Source: Bacillota bacterium (lineage in GTDB: Bacteria; Bacillota; Clostridia; Clostridiales; Clostridiaceae). From it: a stretch of 63,992 nucleotides of DNA. Made by a program: the position numbers and the translations under genes. Below, piece by piece: positions 35,339 through 43,101 of the stretch (the stretch's first letter is position 1; each line of letters begins with the position of its first letter). The notes under the pieces are model-generated. The model was given only the letters and a program-made list of their open reading frames with translations, was not told where the DNA came from and made no database searches. Location of the stretch: positions 1 through 63,992 of the forward strand of contig JAEWQX010000244.1 in assembly GCA_023399035.1 (NCBI GenBank). Reading direction: 5' to 3'.

Positions 35339-35371
35339 CTGATGCAGGAGATATTATGCTTCCTGCACCAG
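35339..35371 (-). terminator. Terminator of the APC permease gene
   Basis: CTGGTGCAGGA pairs with TCCTGCATCAG (one G-U) around 11 bases, followed by TTTTTTATTTT. Confidence 0.85.
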
Positions 35372-35396
35372 CTTATTTTATATAACTGAGATATTT

Positions 35397-36722
35397 TTAT
35401 TTATTTTCTTGAATGTTCTTATGATAATTATAAATATAAAACGGTATTCCTATCAGCATTAGTATGAATCCCCACATTACAGTTTCTGCACCGGATCCAT
35501 ATATAGTCCAAACTGTATATGCAAATGCCAATAATGGTATTATTGATTTCTTTATAAACAGCTTTAATGTAAAATTCTTTTCATTTTTAAACATAAGCAT
35601 TATTTCTGCAGCAACAGTTAAAAGATAAACTGGGAGGAACGATAATGTTGCAAGTATTGTTATAAAAGTAAATGCTGATACCATCCCCTTTTGGTAATTC
35701 ATCACCAGAAGTATATTAACTAATACAGAACCTATTATTAAAGAGTTAACAGGAGTACCATACTTAGGATGCAGTTTGCCGAAGAATTTTGGGAATACTC
35801 CATCTTCTCCTGCTGCAAATGAAACCCTCGCAGTTGATAATATCCATCCTATTGTTGTTCCTAATATACATACTACAACTGCTACTGTAAGTATCTTTCC
35901 AACATTGCTTCCAAGTGCTCTTGTTATTATATCTGTAAGCGGTGCAGTACTTACTGAAAGTTCGCTATTTGACATAGCTCCCATACTACCAACACTTATC
36001 AAAATATATATTACAGCTGCAATAATAAGTCCATATATAGTACTCTTTTTTACATTCTTTTCAGGATCCTTAAGTTCTCCTGCTGTTACTGTTGAACTTT
36101 CAAGACCTACAAATGCCCATAAAGTCGAAGTAGCAGCTAAAGAAACAGTAGATAATCCTTTTCCTTCTGGATTTAAAGGCATTAAATTAATACTGTCAAA
36201 ATTCCAGAATGCTATTATTATAAATAGAGCAAAAAATCCTATTTTGAATACTGTTACAAAACTTTGGATTTTACCAGCCTGTTTTACTCCGACTATATTT
36301 AATATGGTTATAGCCCATAAAATTCCACTTGTAAAAATTATAGATATTAATGGATTATTTAAAGCTGGTATTACTGCAGATGCATAACTTGATATTGCAA
36401 CTATGATCGCTGCATTTCCAATCCATGAACCATTCCAATATAACCATGCACTTAAAAAACCTGCAAACTCTCCAAATGCTTCTTTTGTATACTGATATGC
36501 TCCCCCTGTTGATGGATATTTTGATCCTAAATTAGCAAATGAAACCGCTATTAATATAGATCCTAGTGTTGTAAGTATCCATGCTATTATTGTAGGCATT
36601 GGACCTGAAACCTGTGCAAGGGTTGCTGGCAGCATAAATACCCCCGAGCCTATCATATTGCCGCAAACAAGCATAGTAGCCATAAACAGACTTATTTCTT
36701 TCTTTAGATTCTTCTCTTCCAT
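35397..36722 (-). CDS. APC-family amino acid permease or antiporter
   Basis: 441 residues with twelve hydrophobic segments. The first helix carries the unwound binding motif GSGVFMLPATLA, and the stretch YPSTGGAYQYTKEAFGEF follows helix 2, both typical of the PotE/AdiC basic amino acid/polyamine antiporter group. Whether it exchanges arginine, ornithine or another amino acid cannot be told, since no decarboxylase or deiminase gene is beside it. AGGAGG precedes the ATG by four to five bases. It has its own terminator. Confidence 0.85.
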   Translation of the reverse strand: MEEKNLKKEISLFMATMLVCGNMIGSGVFMLPATLAQVSGPMPTIIAWILTTLGSILIAVSFANLGSKYPSTGGAYQYTKEAFGEFAGFLSAWLYWNGSWIGNAAIIVAISSYASAVIPALNNPLISIIFTSGILWAITILNIVGVKQAGKIQSFVTVFKIGFFALFIIIAFWNFDSINLMPLNPEGKGLSTVSLAATSTLWAFVGLESSTVTAGELKDPEKNVKKSTIYGLIIAAVIYILISVGSMGAMSNSELSVSTAPLTDIITRALGSNVGKILTVAVVVCILGTTIGWILSTARVSFAAGEDGVFPKFFGKLHPKYGTPVNSLIIGSVLVNILLVMNYQKGMVSAFTFITILATLSFLPVYLLTVAAEIMLMFKNEKNFTLKLFIKKSIIPLLAFAYTVWTIYGSGAETVMWGFILMLIGIPFYIYNYHKNIQENK

Positions 36723-37055
36723 ATTTCCTCCTATGTTTATATATACTCTCTCTTCAATATAATTTTTATTATCTCATTTTAATCTGAATAATATTACACT
36801 CCGAAATTATATCATACATACATATTGAAATAATAAATTTTAGTCGATTTATGTATTTGCAAATCCCTCCTTTAAACTTTTAATATATATTCACTTTTAA
36901 TTTATAAATTTTAATATATTATTATTCATAATTGTACTTAAACTTTAAGTTTATATACCACAATTTTTATTTTTATACATAATATGAATATTTTCTTCAA
37001 ATTATCTTGTAATATTACATACATTTTAATTTTCACACCATATAGACACCATGAT
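36723..37055. other. AT-rich intergenic region upstream of the APC permease
   Basis: About 330 bp with several A/T runs and no recognisable riboswitch, T-box or gene. A TATATA about 20 bp before the permease ribosome site is the only promoter-like element. Confidence 0.3.
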
Positions 37056-37097
37056 AAAAAAGCCGTGCTTAATACATATTATAAAGCACGACTTTTT
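37056..37097 (-). terminator. Terminator of the DUF523 gene
   Basis: AAAAAG-CGTGCTT and AAGCACG-CTTTTT pair on either side of one mismatch, with T runs in both directions. Confidence 0.8.
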
Positions 37098-37112
37098 ATC
37101 TTCTTATTAATA

Positions 37113-37841
37113 TTACATTTTGGCAAGAATATGTTCAACTTCTTCCATTGTAAGGCCTGTAGCTTCTGAAATCTCGTCTATTTCTTTAAATCCCATAAGA
37201 TCCTTAGCAAGAGAAATCATAAGTCTCTTAACATTTATTTCAACACTTTCAGGAAGATCAGACATATCAGATAGATTTTCAGTTAAATCAAAATACTCAG
37301 TTTCCTCATCATTTTCTTCTTTGAACAATCTGATTTTCTTTGCTTTTTCTCTATTATATCCATTAAGGTATACTAGTTTTTTCTCGCTTTCTTCTAAATC
37401 CTCATCAGATATCACATCGATTCCTTCCTGTTCAAGAACATATGCTGTAACACCTTTTCCCTCAATCTTATTTCCTGAAAATGTTCCATCATAAACAAAA
37501 TTGCATCCGCATGAAGGACTTCCTTCTTTAAGTATCGCTTTATTTATTCCCGCTTCCTTTGCTATTCTTAAAGTCTCATATGCACCATCTAAAAACTGCT
37601 TAGTAACATCTTTTCCTGTATTATCAACTGCTTTTCCTTCATCTTCAACAACACTTTTTGCAGATGAATCCAGCTCAACTGGATTTCTTGGCGTAGATAA
37701 TCCACCAAGCTGTTCAGGGCATACAAGAATTGCTTTCCCCTCCTTAAACAGCTTCATACACTTTTCATTCAAGTTATTTTTTCCACTGTATTTACAATTT
37801 ACTCCACATAAACATGCACTGATAATATATATTTTAACCAC
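37113..37841 (-). CDS. DUF523 family protein with an extra C-terminal domain
   Basis: Residues 1-145 are DUF523 (YbbK-like), with SACLCGVNCKYSG, ILVCPEQLGGLSTPR and LKEGSPSCGC; the conserved Cys residues suggest a metal or cluster site. Function of the family is not established. About 95 further residues, acidic then helical (ISLAKDLMGFKEIDEISEAT), form an added segment. The only standard start is a GTG lying within the AGGGGTG ribosome site; an ATA codon six bases after the site is an alternative. Repeat copy C separates it from mutS2, which lies downstream in transcript order. Confidence 0.75.
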   Translation of the reverse strand: MVKIYIISACLCGVNCKYSGKNNLNEKCMKLFKEGKAILVCPEQLGGLSTPRNPVELDSSAKSVVEDEGKAVDNTGKDVTKQFLDGAYETLRIAKEAGINKAILKEGSPSCGCNFVYDGTFSGNKIEGKGVTAYVLEQEGIDVISDEDLEESEKKLVYLNGYNREKAKKIRLFKEENDEETEYFDLTENLSDMSDLPESVEINVKRLMISLAKDLMGFKEIDEISEATGLTMEEVEHILAKM

Positions 37842-37850
37842 CCCTTTTTT

Positions 37851-38018
37851 CAGTTGAGAGTTAATAGCGGAAAGTTGAAAGTTAAGTTTTTAAATATATC
37901 TAAATCCGTTTAATTTTATAATATTAACTAATTTATTCGAAGCAAAAATACGCTCCTGAATCTAAACTAATTAAATTATTCTAGATATTTCATACTTAAC
38001 TCTCAACTATCAACTGCC
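37851..38018 (-). repeat. Dispersed intergenic inverted-repeat element, copy C
   Basis: In transcript sense it starts just after the mutS2 TAA with GGCAGTTGATAGTTGAGAG and ends with CTTTCAACTTTCCGC then TTAACTCTCAACTG, next to the AGGGGTG of the DUF523 gene. The arms are built of AGTTGAT/AGTTGAGAGT units in inverted orientation around an AT-rich centre of about 90 bp. Confidence 0.75.
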
Positions 38019-40379
38019 TTAAGCTTTAAGCTGAACTACAGTAACTCCATCTCCGCCTTCACCATATACTCCAAGTCTGAATGATTTAACATGAGGATGT
38101 CTCTTAAGCATTGCTGTTATTGCATTTCTTAATACACCTGTACCTTTACCATGTACGATTGTAACTTCACCAAGATTTGCTCTATATGCATCATCAAGAT
38201 ATTTATCTGCTTTATAGCATGCTTCTTCTGAATCTAATCCTCTTAAATCTACTCTTGATTCTATATTGCTTAAGTTAAGTTTTACTTCTCTCTTTTTCTT
38301 AACTTTTTCTGCCTTAGTAACTTTAGTCTTTCTTAAATCCTTAAGCTTTACATTTATCTTCATTATTCCAGCTTCAACCTGAACATCTCCCTTATTATCA
38401 GGCATAGAAATTATTACTACTGTCTGGTTTAATGAAGGCAGGAATGCTTCCATACCAAGTGTTACGTTGGTTATTGGTTCTCCTTCATTTTCCTTCATTG
38501 TATGAAGACCTTTTTCCTTTTGTTCAAGACTATCTTTAAGCTTTTTACGTTCTTCTTCAAGTCTTGCTCTTCCTCCACCTTCAATACCCATTTTTTCTAA
38601 GGCTCTCATTGCCTTTAGTATTTCATCAGCTTCTTCTTTTGCATTTGCAATTATTTCCTTTGCTTCATGTCTTGCATCCATATATGCTTTGTCTCTTGCT
38701 TTTTCCAATCTTTTAAGCTTATCTTCATATCTTGCCTTAAGCTCTTCTGCTTCTTTTTTAAGAATTTCTGCTTCTCTTGCTTCTTTCTTAGCAACTATGC
38801 TCTTTTCCTGTAAATCCCTTATAAGATTTTCAAACTGAAGATTTTCTTCTGACATATATGCTTTAGCTCTTTTTATAACCCCTTCAACAAGTCCTAATCT
38901 CTTTGAAATTTCAAATGCATTTGATTTACCTGGAACTCCAATAAGAAGTCTATATGTAGGTCTTAATGTTTCTATATCAAATTCAACAGAAGCATTTTCG
39001 ACTCCATCAGTTTTTAATGCATATGCCTTTAATTCACTATAGTGAGTTGTTGCTATTATTCTTGCTTTTCTGCTTCTCAACGTTTCTATTATTGATACTG
39101 CAAGTGCAGCACCTTCTGCTGGATCGGTTCCCGAACCAATTTCATCAAATAAAACCAGTGATTTATCATCTACATATTTCATTATTTCAACTATATTAGT
39201 CATATGAGACGAAAATGTTGAAAGACTCTGTTCAATACTTTGCTCATCGCCGATTTCAGCAAAAACTTCAGTAAAGAAAGATAACGATGAATTATCACGT
39301 GCAGGTATTAAAAGGCCGCTCAATCCCATAATATGAAGAAGTCCTACCATTTTTATAGTAACAGTCTTACCACCTGTATTAGGTCCTGTAATCATAAGTG
39401 TATCAAATTCATCGCCAATATAGACATCTGAAGGGATTACCTTATCATCATCTATCATAGGATGTCTTCCACTATAAATATGAAATCTTCCATCTTCTCT
39501 TATGATAGGTCTTACTGCATTTAATCGCTCTCCATATCTTGCTTTTGCAAAAATAAAATCAAATTCAACAAGCATTTTAAAGTTACTTAAACACTGTTCA
39601 GAGTTTTCCTTTACCTTTAATGAAAGTTCAGCAAGGATTCTATCTATTTCAGCCTTTTCTTTTAATACCAGTTCTCTTATTTCATTATTTAAATTTACAA
39701 GACTCATTGGCTCAATAAAAAATGTTGCTCCCGTCGAACTCTGATCATGTACTATTCCAGGTACAGCACTTTTATACTCAGATTTGACAGGAATAACATA
39801 TCTGTCGCCTCTCATAGTGTATAAATCATCCTGAAGATATTTTGAATGACTTCTCACTATAGAACTTATTTTTTCTCTTACAGAAGAATTCTTTTCTTTT
39901 AGGCTTCTTCTTATGTTATATAGAGTGCTGCTTGCCTTATCACTTATTTCTTCCTCTGAAACTATTGATCTTTCAATGTCATCTTCAAGAGTCTTAACAG
40001 GAGTTAAAATATAAGCCAAATCTTCTAGTCTTTCATAAGACTTTTCAAATTCTTCCCTTTTAAAAAACTCCTTCATATTCCTTGCAGCTCTTAATGTACT
40101 TCCAATCTTAAGAAGCTGTCCTGGTGTTAATGTACCACCTTTTCTCGCTCTTTCAATACCTTCATGTATATCAAAAAGACCTTCAAGCGGTGGATTTCCT
40201 TTATCAAGGATAACTTCTAAAGCTTCGTTTGTTTCTTCAAGCTTATTGTTGATCTCATAAACATTATCATAAGGAGCAAGTTCTGCTATCCTTTGTTTAC
40301 CAGCATTTGTACGTGCATATTTCTGTATCTTATCTTTTATTTTATTAAATTCTAATATTCTTAAACTCTTTTCATTCAT
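38019..40379 (-). CDS. mutS2: Endonuclease MutS2
   Basis: 786 residues. It has the MutS core and clamp, Walker A GPNTGGKT near 332, Walker B LVLFDEIGSGTD, then a coiled coil (about 515-630) and a C-terminal Smr nuclease domain (VDLRGLDSEEAC and IVHGKGTGVLR, about 710-786). It lacks the N-terminal mismatch-recognition domain of MutS, as expected. MutS2 is known to suppress recombination and to act on collided ribosomes in Bacillus. AGGGGTG lies five bases before the ATG. Confidence 0.96.
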   Translation of the reverse strand: MNEKSLRILEFNKIKDKIQKYARTNAGKQRIAELAPYDNVYEINNKLEETNEALEVILDKGNPPLEGLFDIHEGIERARKGGTLTPGQLLKIGSTLRAARNMKEFFKREEFEKSYERLEDLAYILTPVKTLEDDIERSIVSEEEISDKASSTLYNIRRSLKEKNSSVREKISSIVRSHSKYLQDDLYTMRGDRYVIPVKSEYKSAVPGIVHDQSSTGATFFIEPMSLVNLNNEIRELVLKEKAEIDRILAELSLKVKENSEQCLSNFKMLVEFDFIFAKARYGERLNAVRPIIREDGRFHIYSGRHPMIDDDKVIPSDVYIGDEFDTLMITGPNTGGKTVTIKMVGLLHIMGLSGLLIPARDNSSLSFFTEVFAEIGDEQSIEQSLSTFSSHMTNIVEIMKYVDDKSLVLFDEIGSGTDPAEGAALAVSIIETLRSRKARIIATTHYSELKAYALKTDGVENASVEFDIETLRPTYRLLIGVPGKSNAFEISKRLGLVEGVIKRAKAYMSEENLQFENLIRDLQEKSIVAKKEAREAEILKKEAEELKARYEDKLKRLEKARDKAYMDARHEAKEIIANAKEEADEILKAMRALEKMGIEGGGRARLEEERKKLKDSLEQKEKGLHTMKENEGEPITNVTLGMEAFLPSLNQTVVIISMPDNKGDVQVEAGIMKINVKLKDLRKTKVTKAEKVKKKREVKLNLSNIESRVDLRGLDSEEACYKADKYLDDAYRANLGEVTIVHGKGTGVLRNAITAMLKRHPHVKSFRLGVYGEGGDGVTVVQLKA

Positions 40380-40396
40380 AAAAACACCCCTATCAT

Positions 40397-40531
40397 CAAT
40401 TGAGAGTTGAGAGTGGAAAGTTGGCAGTTAAGAATGATATCATTTGAGTATATCTTAAATAATAATTCAATAAAATTCCTTTGGAATTTTCCCCTTAACT
40501 ATCAACTATCAATTATCAACTTTCAACTGTC
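40397..40531 (-). repeat. Dispersed intergenic inverted-repeat element, copy D
   Basis: In transcript sense it starts directly after the TAA of the U32 peptidase gene with GACAGTTGAAAGTTGATAAT, continues with two more AGTTGAT-like units, and ends with CTTAACTGCCAACTTTCC and CTCTCAACTCTCAATTG, just before the mutS2 ribosome site. This is the best-preserved copy, with arms of about 35-40 bp. Confidence 0.8.
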
Positions 40532-42892
40532 TTATTCCACGCCTCTTCTATAGTGGCCTTTTGTATATGTTCTGTTTTCATTTTTCTTTCCTGAATTTAC
40601 TTGTGATAAAACATCCTTCACTTCTTCATAGCTTTCATCTAAAAAGTCTACTCTGAAGTTTTCAATATTAAATGTCTTCATTTCTTCTGCTTCTTCAATT
40701 AAGTTTATTGGAAGAGAATTTAATATATGGCTTCTGCAGTGATTATCACATAATACCCTGAACTTTTCATTCATTCTGTCTATTAATGTAAAGTTATCCT
40801 TAATACATGGCATGCTACATTCTTTCTTTGAAGTTTTGTTTCCAAAAGTACTTCCTACTGGGCAGTATTCACTTACCATAAGTTCAGTTTTACCATAAAT
40901 ATTTACTCCTACTTTACATTTGATATCCTTCATTACTTCCTTGATCTCTTTTCTGTTAAGCTCTAAGCTCAAGCATGGGATATCAACATCTTCACTATAG
41001 AATTCAGCACCTTCATGATTGTATATATTTAGCTTGTAATCACCAATTATAAACATTGAATCCTTATACTTTCTGATAATACCTGCATTAGATGTTATTA
41101 ACCCTCTAATATATGGCGATAATTCATCGATTACTTTTGTGATGAAATCAAATTCCTGTTTGATTATTTCTGGTACCTTTAAATAAATATTTTTATTATG
41201 ATTTATTTCCTTTAATTCTTTTACATCGCCCTTATTTAATGATCCTTTTATTCTGCTATAAAACACATTAAGTGCAATATTTTCTACAAAATCTTCTTCC
41301 ATTAATGCTCTAAGCTGTTCCTTGGTTACACAACTATATATGTATCCAAGCTTTCCGTTAAATTTAGATGGAGTAACATGTGCTTCTTCCATTACTCTTT
41401 TTCTTCTATAAGAACTTGTAGTATCCTTTAAAATATTTTCAAATAATTCTCTTCTTAGATTGTTTAATGATGCAATTCTTATAAATCCTTCATCAAAAAC
41501 ATTGAAGATTATGTTATCAAATTTATATGGTATTTCACCAGATTTTTTTAGGGATTCTTCTACTCTCTCTCTGCTTAAAGGCTTGCTTGATGCTTCTTCT
41601 ATTATATCTCCATAAACCTTATATTCCTTGCCGTTGAATGTAGTCTTCAAAATAATAGGAGCATTGACTTTAAATTCTACTTCTCCTGTAAGTAAAACTT
41701 TTCTCTTATATGGCTTTAAATAGTCATGAAGTTCATCAAATAATTTTTTATCTGACATCTTGAATAATCTATAGCCCTTTTTATATCCACTGCTTGGGAA
41801 AAGCTTAACTCTATCGCCTTCGTATGCTTCTTTTACTTCTTTTCCTTTCAGCATTATTTTGCTTAAAGTGAATCCATCATCTTCAAATCTTATTCCGTCT
41901 CCTAAAGCAACGTCAGCTTCTAAAATAACTTCGCCATTTTCCTGAACCTTGCCTATAAATACACCTGTATTTTTTGCATAATTAAAGCTCATCATATCCT
42001 TACCTGTATTTTTATAAAGGTAAGCTTTTGCAAATCCCTGTCTGTTGAACAACTGTGCAAGTTGATTTTTTCCCTTAGCCAAGTCAAACTTAGTATGTTT
42101 TTCAACTTTGTCTATTGCTTTTCTATAGTTTTGTGTAACTCCAGCAACATATTCAGGTTTCTTCATTCTTCCTTCAACCTTTAATGAAGAAGTTCCACTT
42201 TTTATTATTGCATCAATGTCTTCAATAAGACATGTATCTTTAGGACTTAAAAGATAACCCTTCTTTTCCCCTGAAGTTTCACCCTTTAATGTGTACTGCA
42301 TTCTGCAGCTTTGAGCACATCTTCCTCTGTTACCGCTTCTTCCGCCAATCATAGAACTCATTAAACACTGCCCTGAATAACATACACATAATGCACCATG
42401 GACAAATATTTCTGTTTCTATTCCAAGATCAGTAGATATGTGTTTAATTTCATCTAAAGATAATTCTCTTGATAAAACTATTCTTTGAAGTCCCTTTTCT
42501 GTAAAATACAAAGCACCTTCACCATTATGTACTGTCATTTGAGTTGAAGCATGAAGCTCAAACTCTGGATAGACCTTCTTGCTTAAATTTATCAAGCCTG
42601 TATCTTGAATTATTAAAGCATCAACTCCTATTTCATATAAATATCCTACATATTTTAATGCCTCTTTTAATTCATTCTGCTTTAAAAGAGTATTCATTGT
42701 CACATAAACTTTAACGCCATAACTATGAGCATAATCAACTGCTTTCATCATAGTTTCATTATCAAAATTTGAAGCATAAGCTCTTGCTGAGAACTTGCTT
42801 CCTCCAAGATATATCGCATCAGCTCCATTATTTATGGCAGCAATTAAACTGTCCATGCTTCCTGCTGGAGCAAGTAATTCTACGTTTTTCAT
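40532..42892 (-). CDS. U32 family peptidase (DUF3656-containing)
   Basis: About 786 residues. The N-terminal U32 barrel starts NVELLAPAGSMDSLIAAI; the Cys-rich signature CYSGQCLMSS with GNRGRCAQSCR lies near residue 160-190, consistent with an iron-sulphur site. The DUF3656 and C-terminal regions follow, with further Cys (CPVGS, CSMPC). Relatives include RlhA, needed for 23S rRNA hydroxylation, and collagenase-like U32 proteins, so protease activity is not assured. The ATG at 42892 lies 13 bases after AGGAGG, a long spacing. The mutS2–U32–zapA order is common in clostridia. Confidence 0.88.
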   Translation of the reverse strand: MKNVELLAPAGSMDSLIAAINNGADAIYLGGSKFSARAYASNFDNETMMKAVDYAHSYGVKVYVTMNTLLKQNELKEALKYVGYLYEIGVDALIIQDTGLINLSKKVYPEFELHASTQMTVHNGEGALYFTEKGLQRIVLSRELSLDEIKHISTDLGIETEIFVHGALCVCYSGQCLMSSMIGGRSGNRGRCAQSCRMQYTLKGETSGEKKGYLLSPKDTCLIEDIDAIIKSGTSSLKVEGRMKKPEYVAGVTQNYRKAIDKVEKHTKFDLAKGKNQLAQLFNRQGFAKAYLYKNTGKDMMSFNYAKNTGVFIGKVQENGEVILEADVALGDGIRFEDDGFTLSKIMLKGKEVKEAYEGDRVKLFPSSGYKKGYRLFKMSDKKLFDELHDYLKPYKRKVLLTGEVEFKVNAPIILKTTFNGKEYKVYGDIIEEASSKPLSRERVEESLKKSGEIPYKFDNIIFNVFDEGFIRIASLNNLRRELFENILKDTTSSYRRKRVMEEAHVTPSKFNGKLGYIYSCVTKEQLRALMEEDFVENIALNVFYSRIKGSLNKGDVKELKEINHNKNIYLKVPEIIKQEFDFITKVIDELSPYIRGLITSNAGIIRKYKDSMFIIGDYKLNIYNHEGAEFYSEDVDIPCLSLELNRKEIKEVMKDIKCKVGVNIYGKTELMVSEYCPVGSTFGNKTSKKECSMPCIKDNFTLIDRMNEKFRVLCDNHCRSHILNSLPINLIEEAEEMKTFNIENFRVDFLDESYEEVKDVLSQVNSGKKNENRTYTKGHYRRGVE

Positions 42893-42989
42893 ATAATTTC
42901 TATGTCCTCCTAAAATACCTTGTAAAAAGATATTCTTATTTATCATTTTAATAATATACTAAATTCAAAAAAATGCAAATATAGCATTA

Positions 42990-43025
42990 AAGAAGGTACT
43001 AAATGAATCATTATAGTACCTTCTT
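42990..43025 (-). terminator. Terminator of the ZapA coiled-coil gene
   Basis: AAGAAGGTACTA pairs with TAGTACCTTCTT, a perfect 12-bp stem, around 12 bases. The T run on the minus strand is short. Confidence 0.65.
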
Positions 43026-43101
43026 ATTTTCTGCTTACTTATATAATATTATTTTAAGTTCTTTTATTTAACTGGAGTTTTCAATATAATCTTATTTAGA
43101 T

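Noticed and set aside
35776..36387. 203-codon plus-strand frame within the APC permease gene
   Set aside because: An antisense shadow of a membrane protein gene. The minus-strand frame has clear family motifs and a ribosome site.
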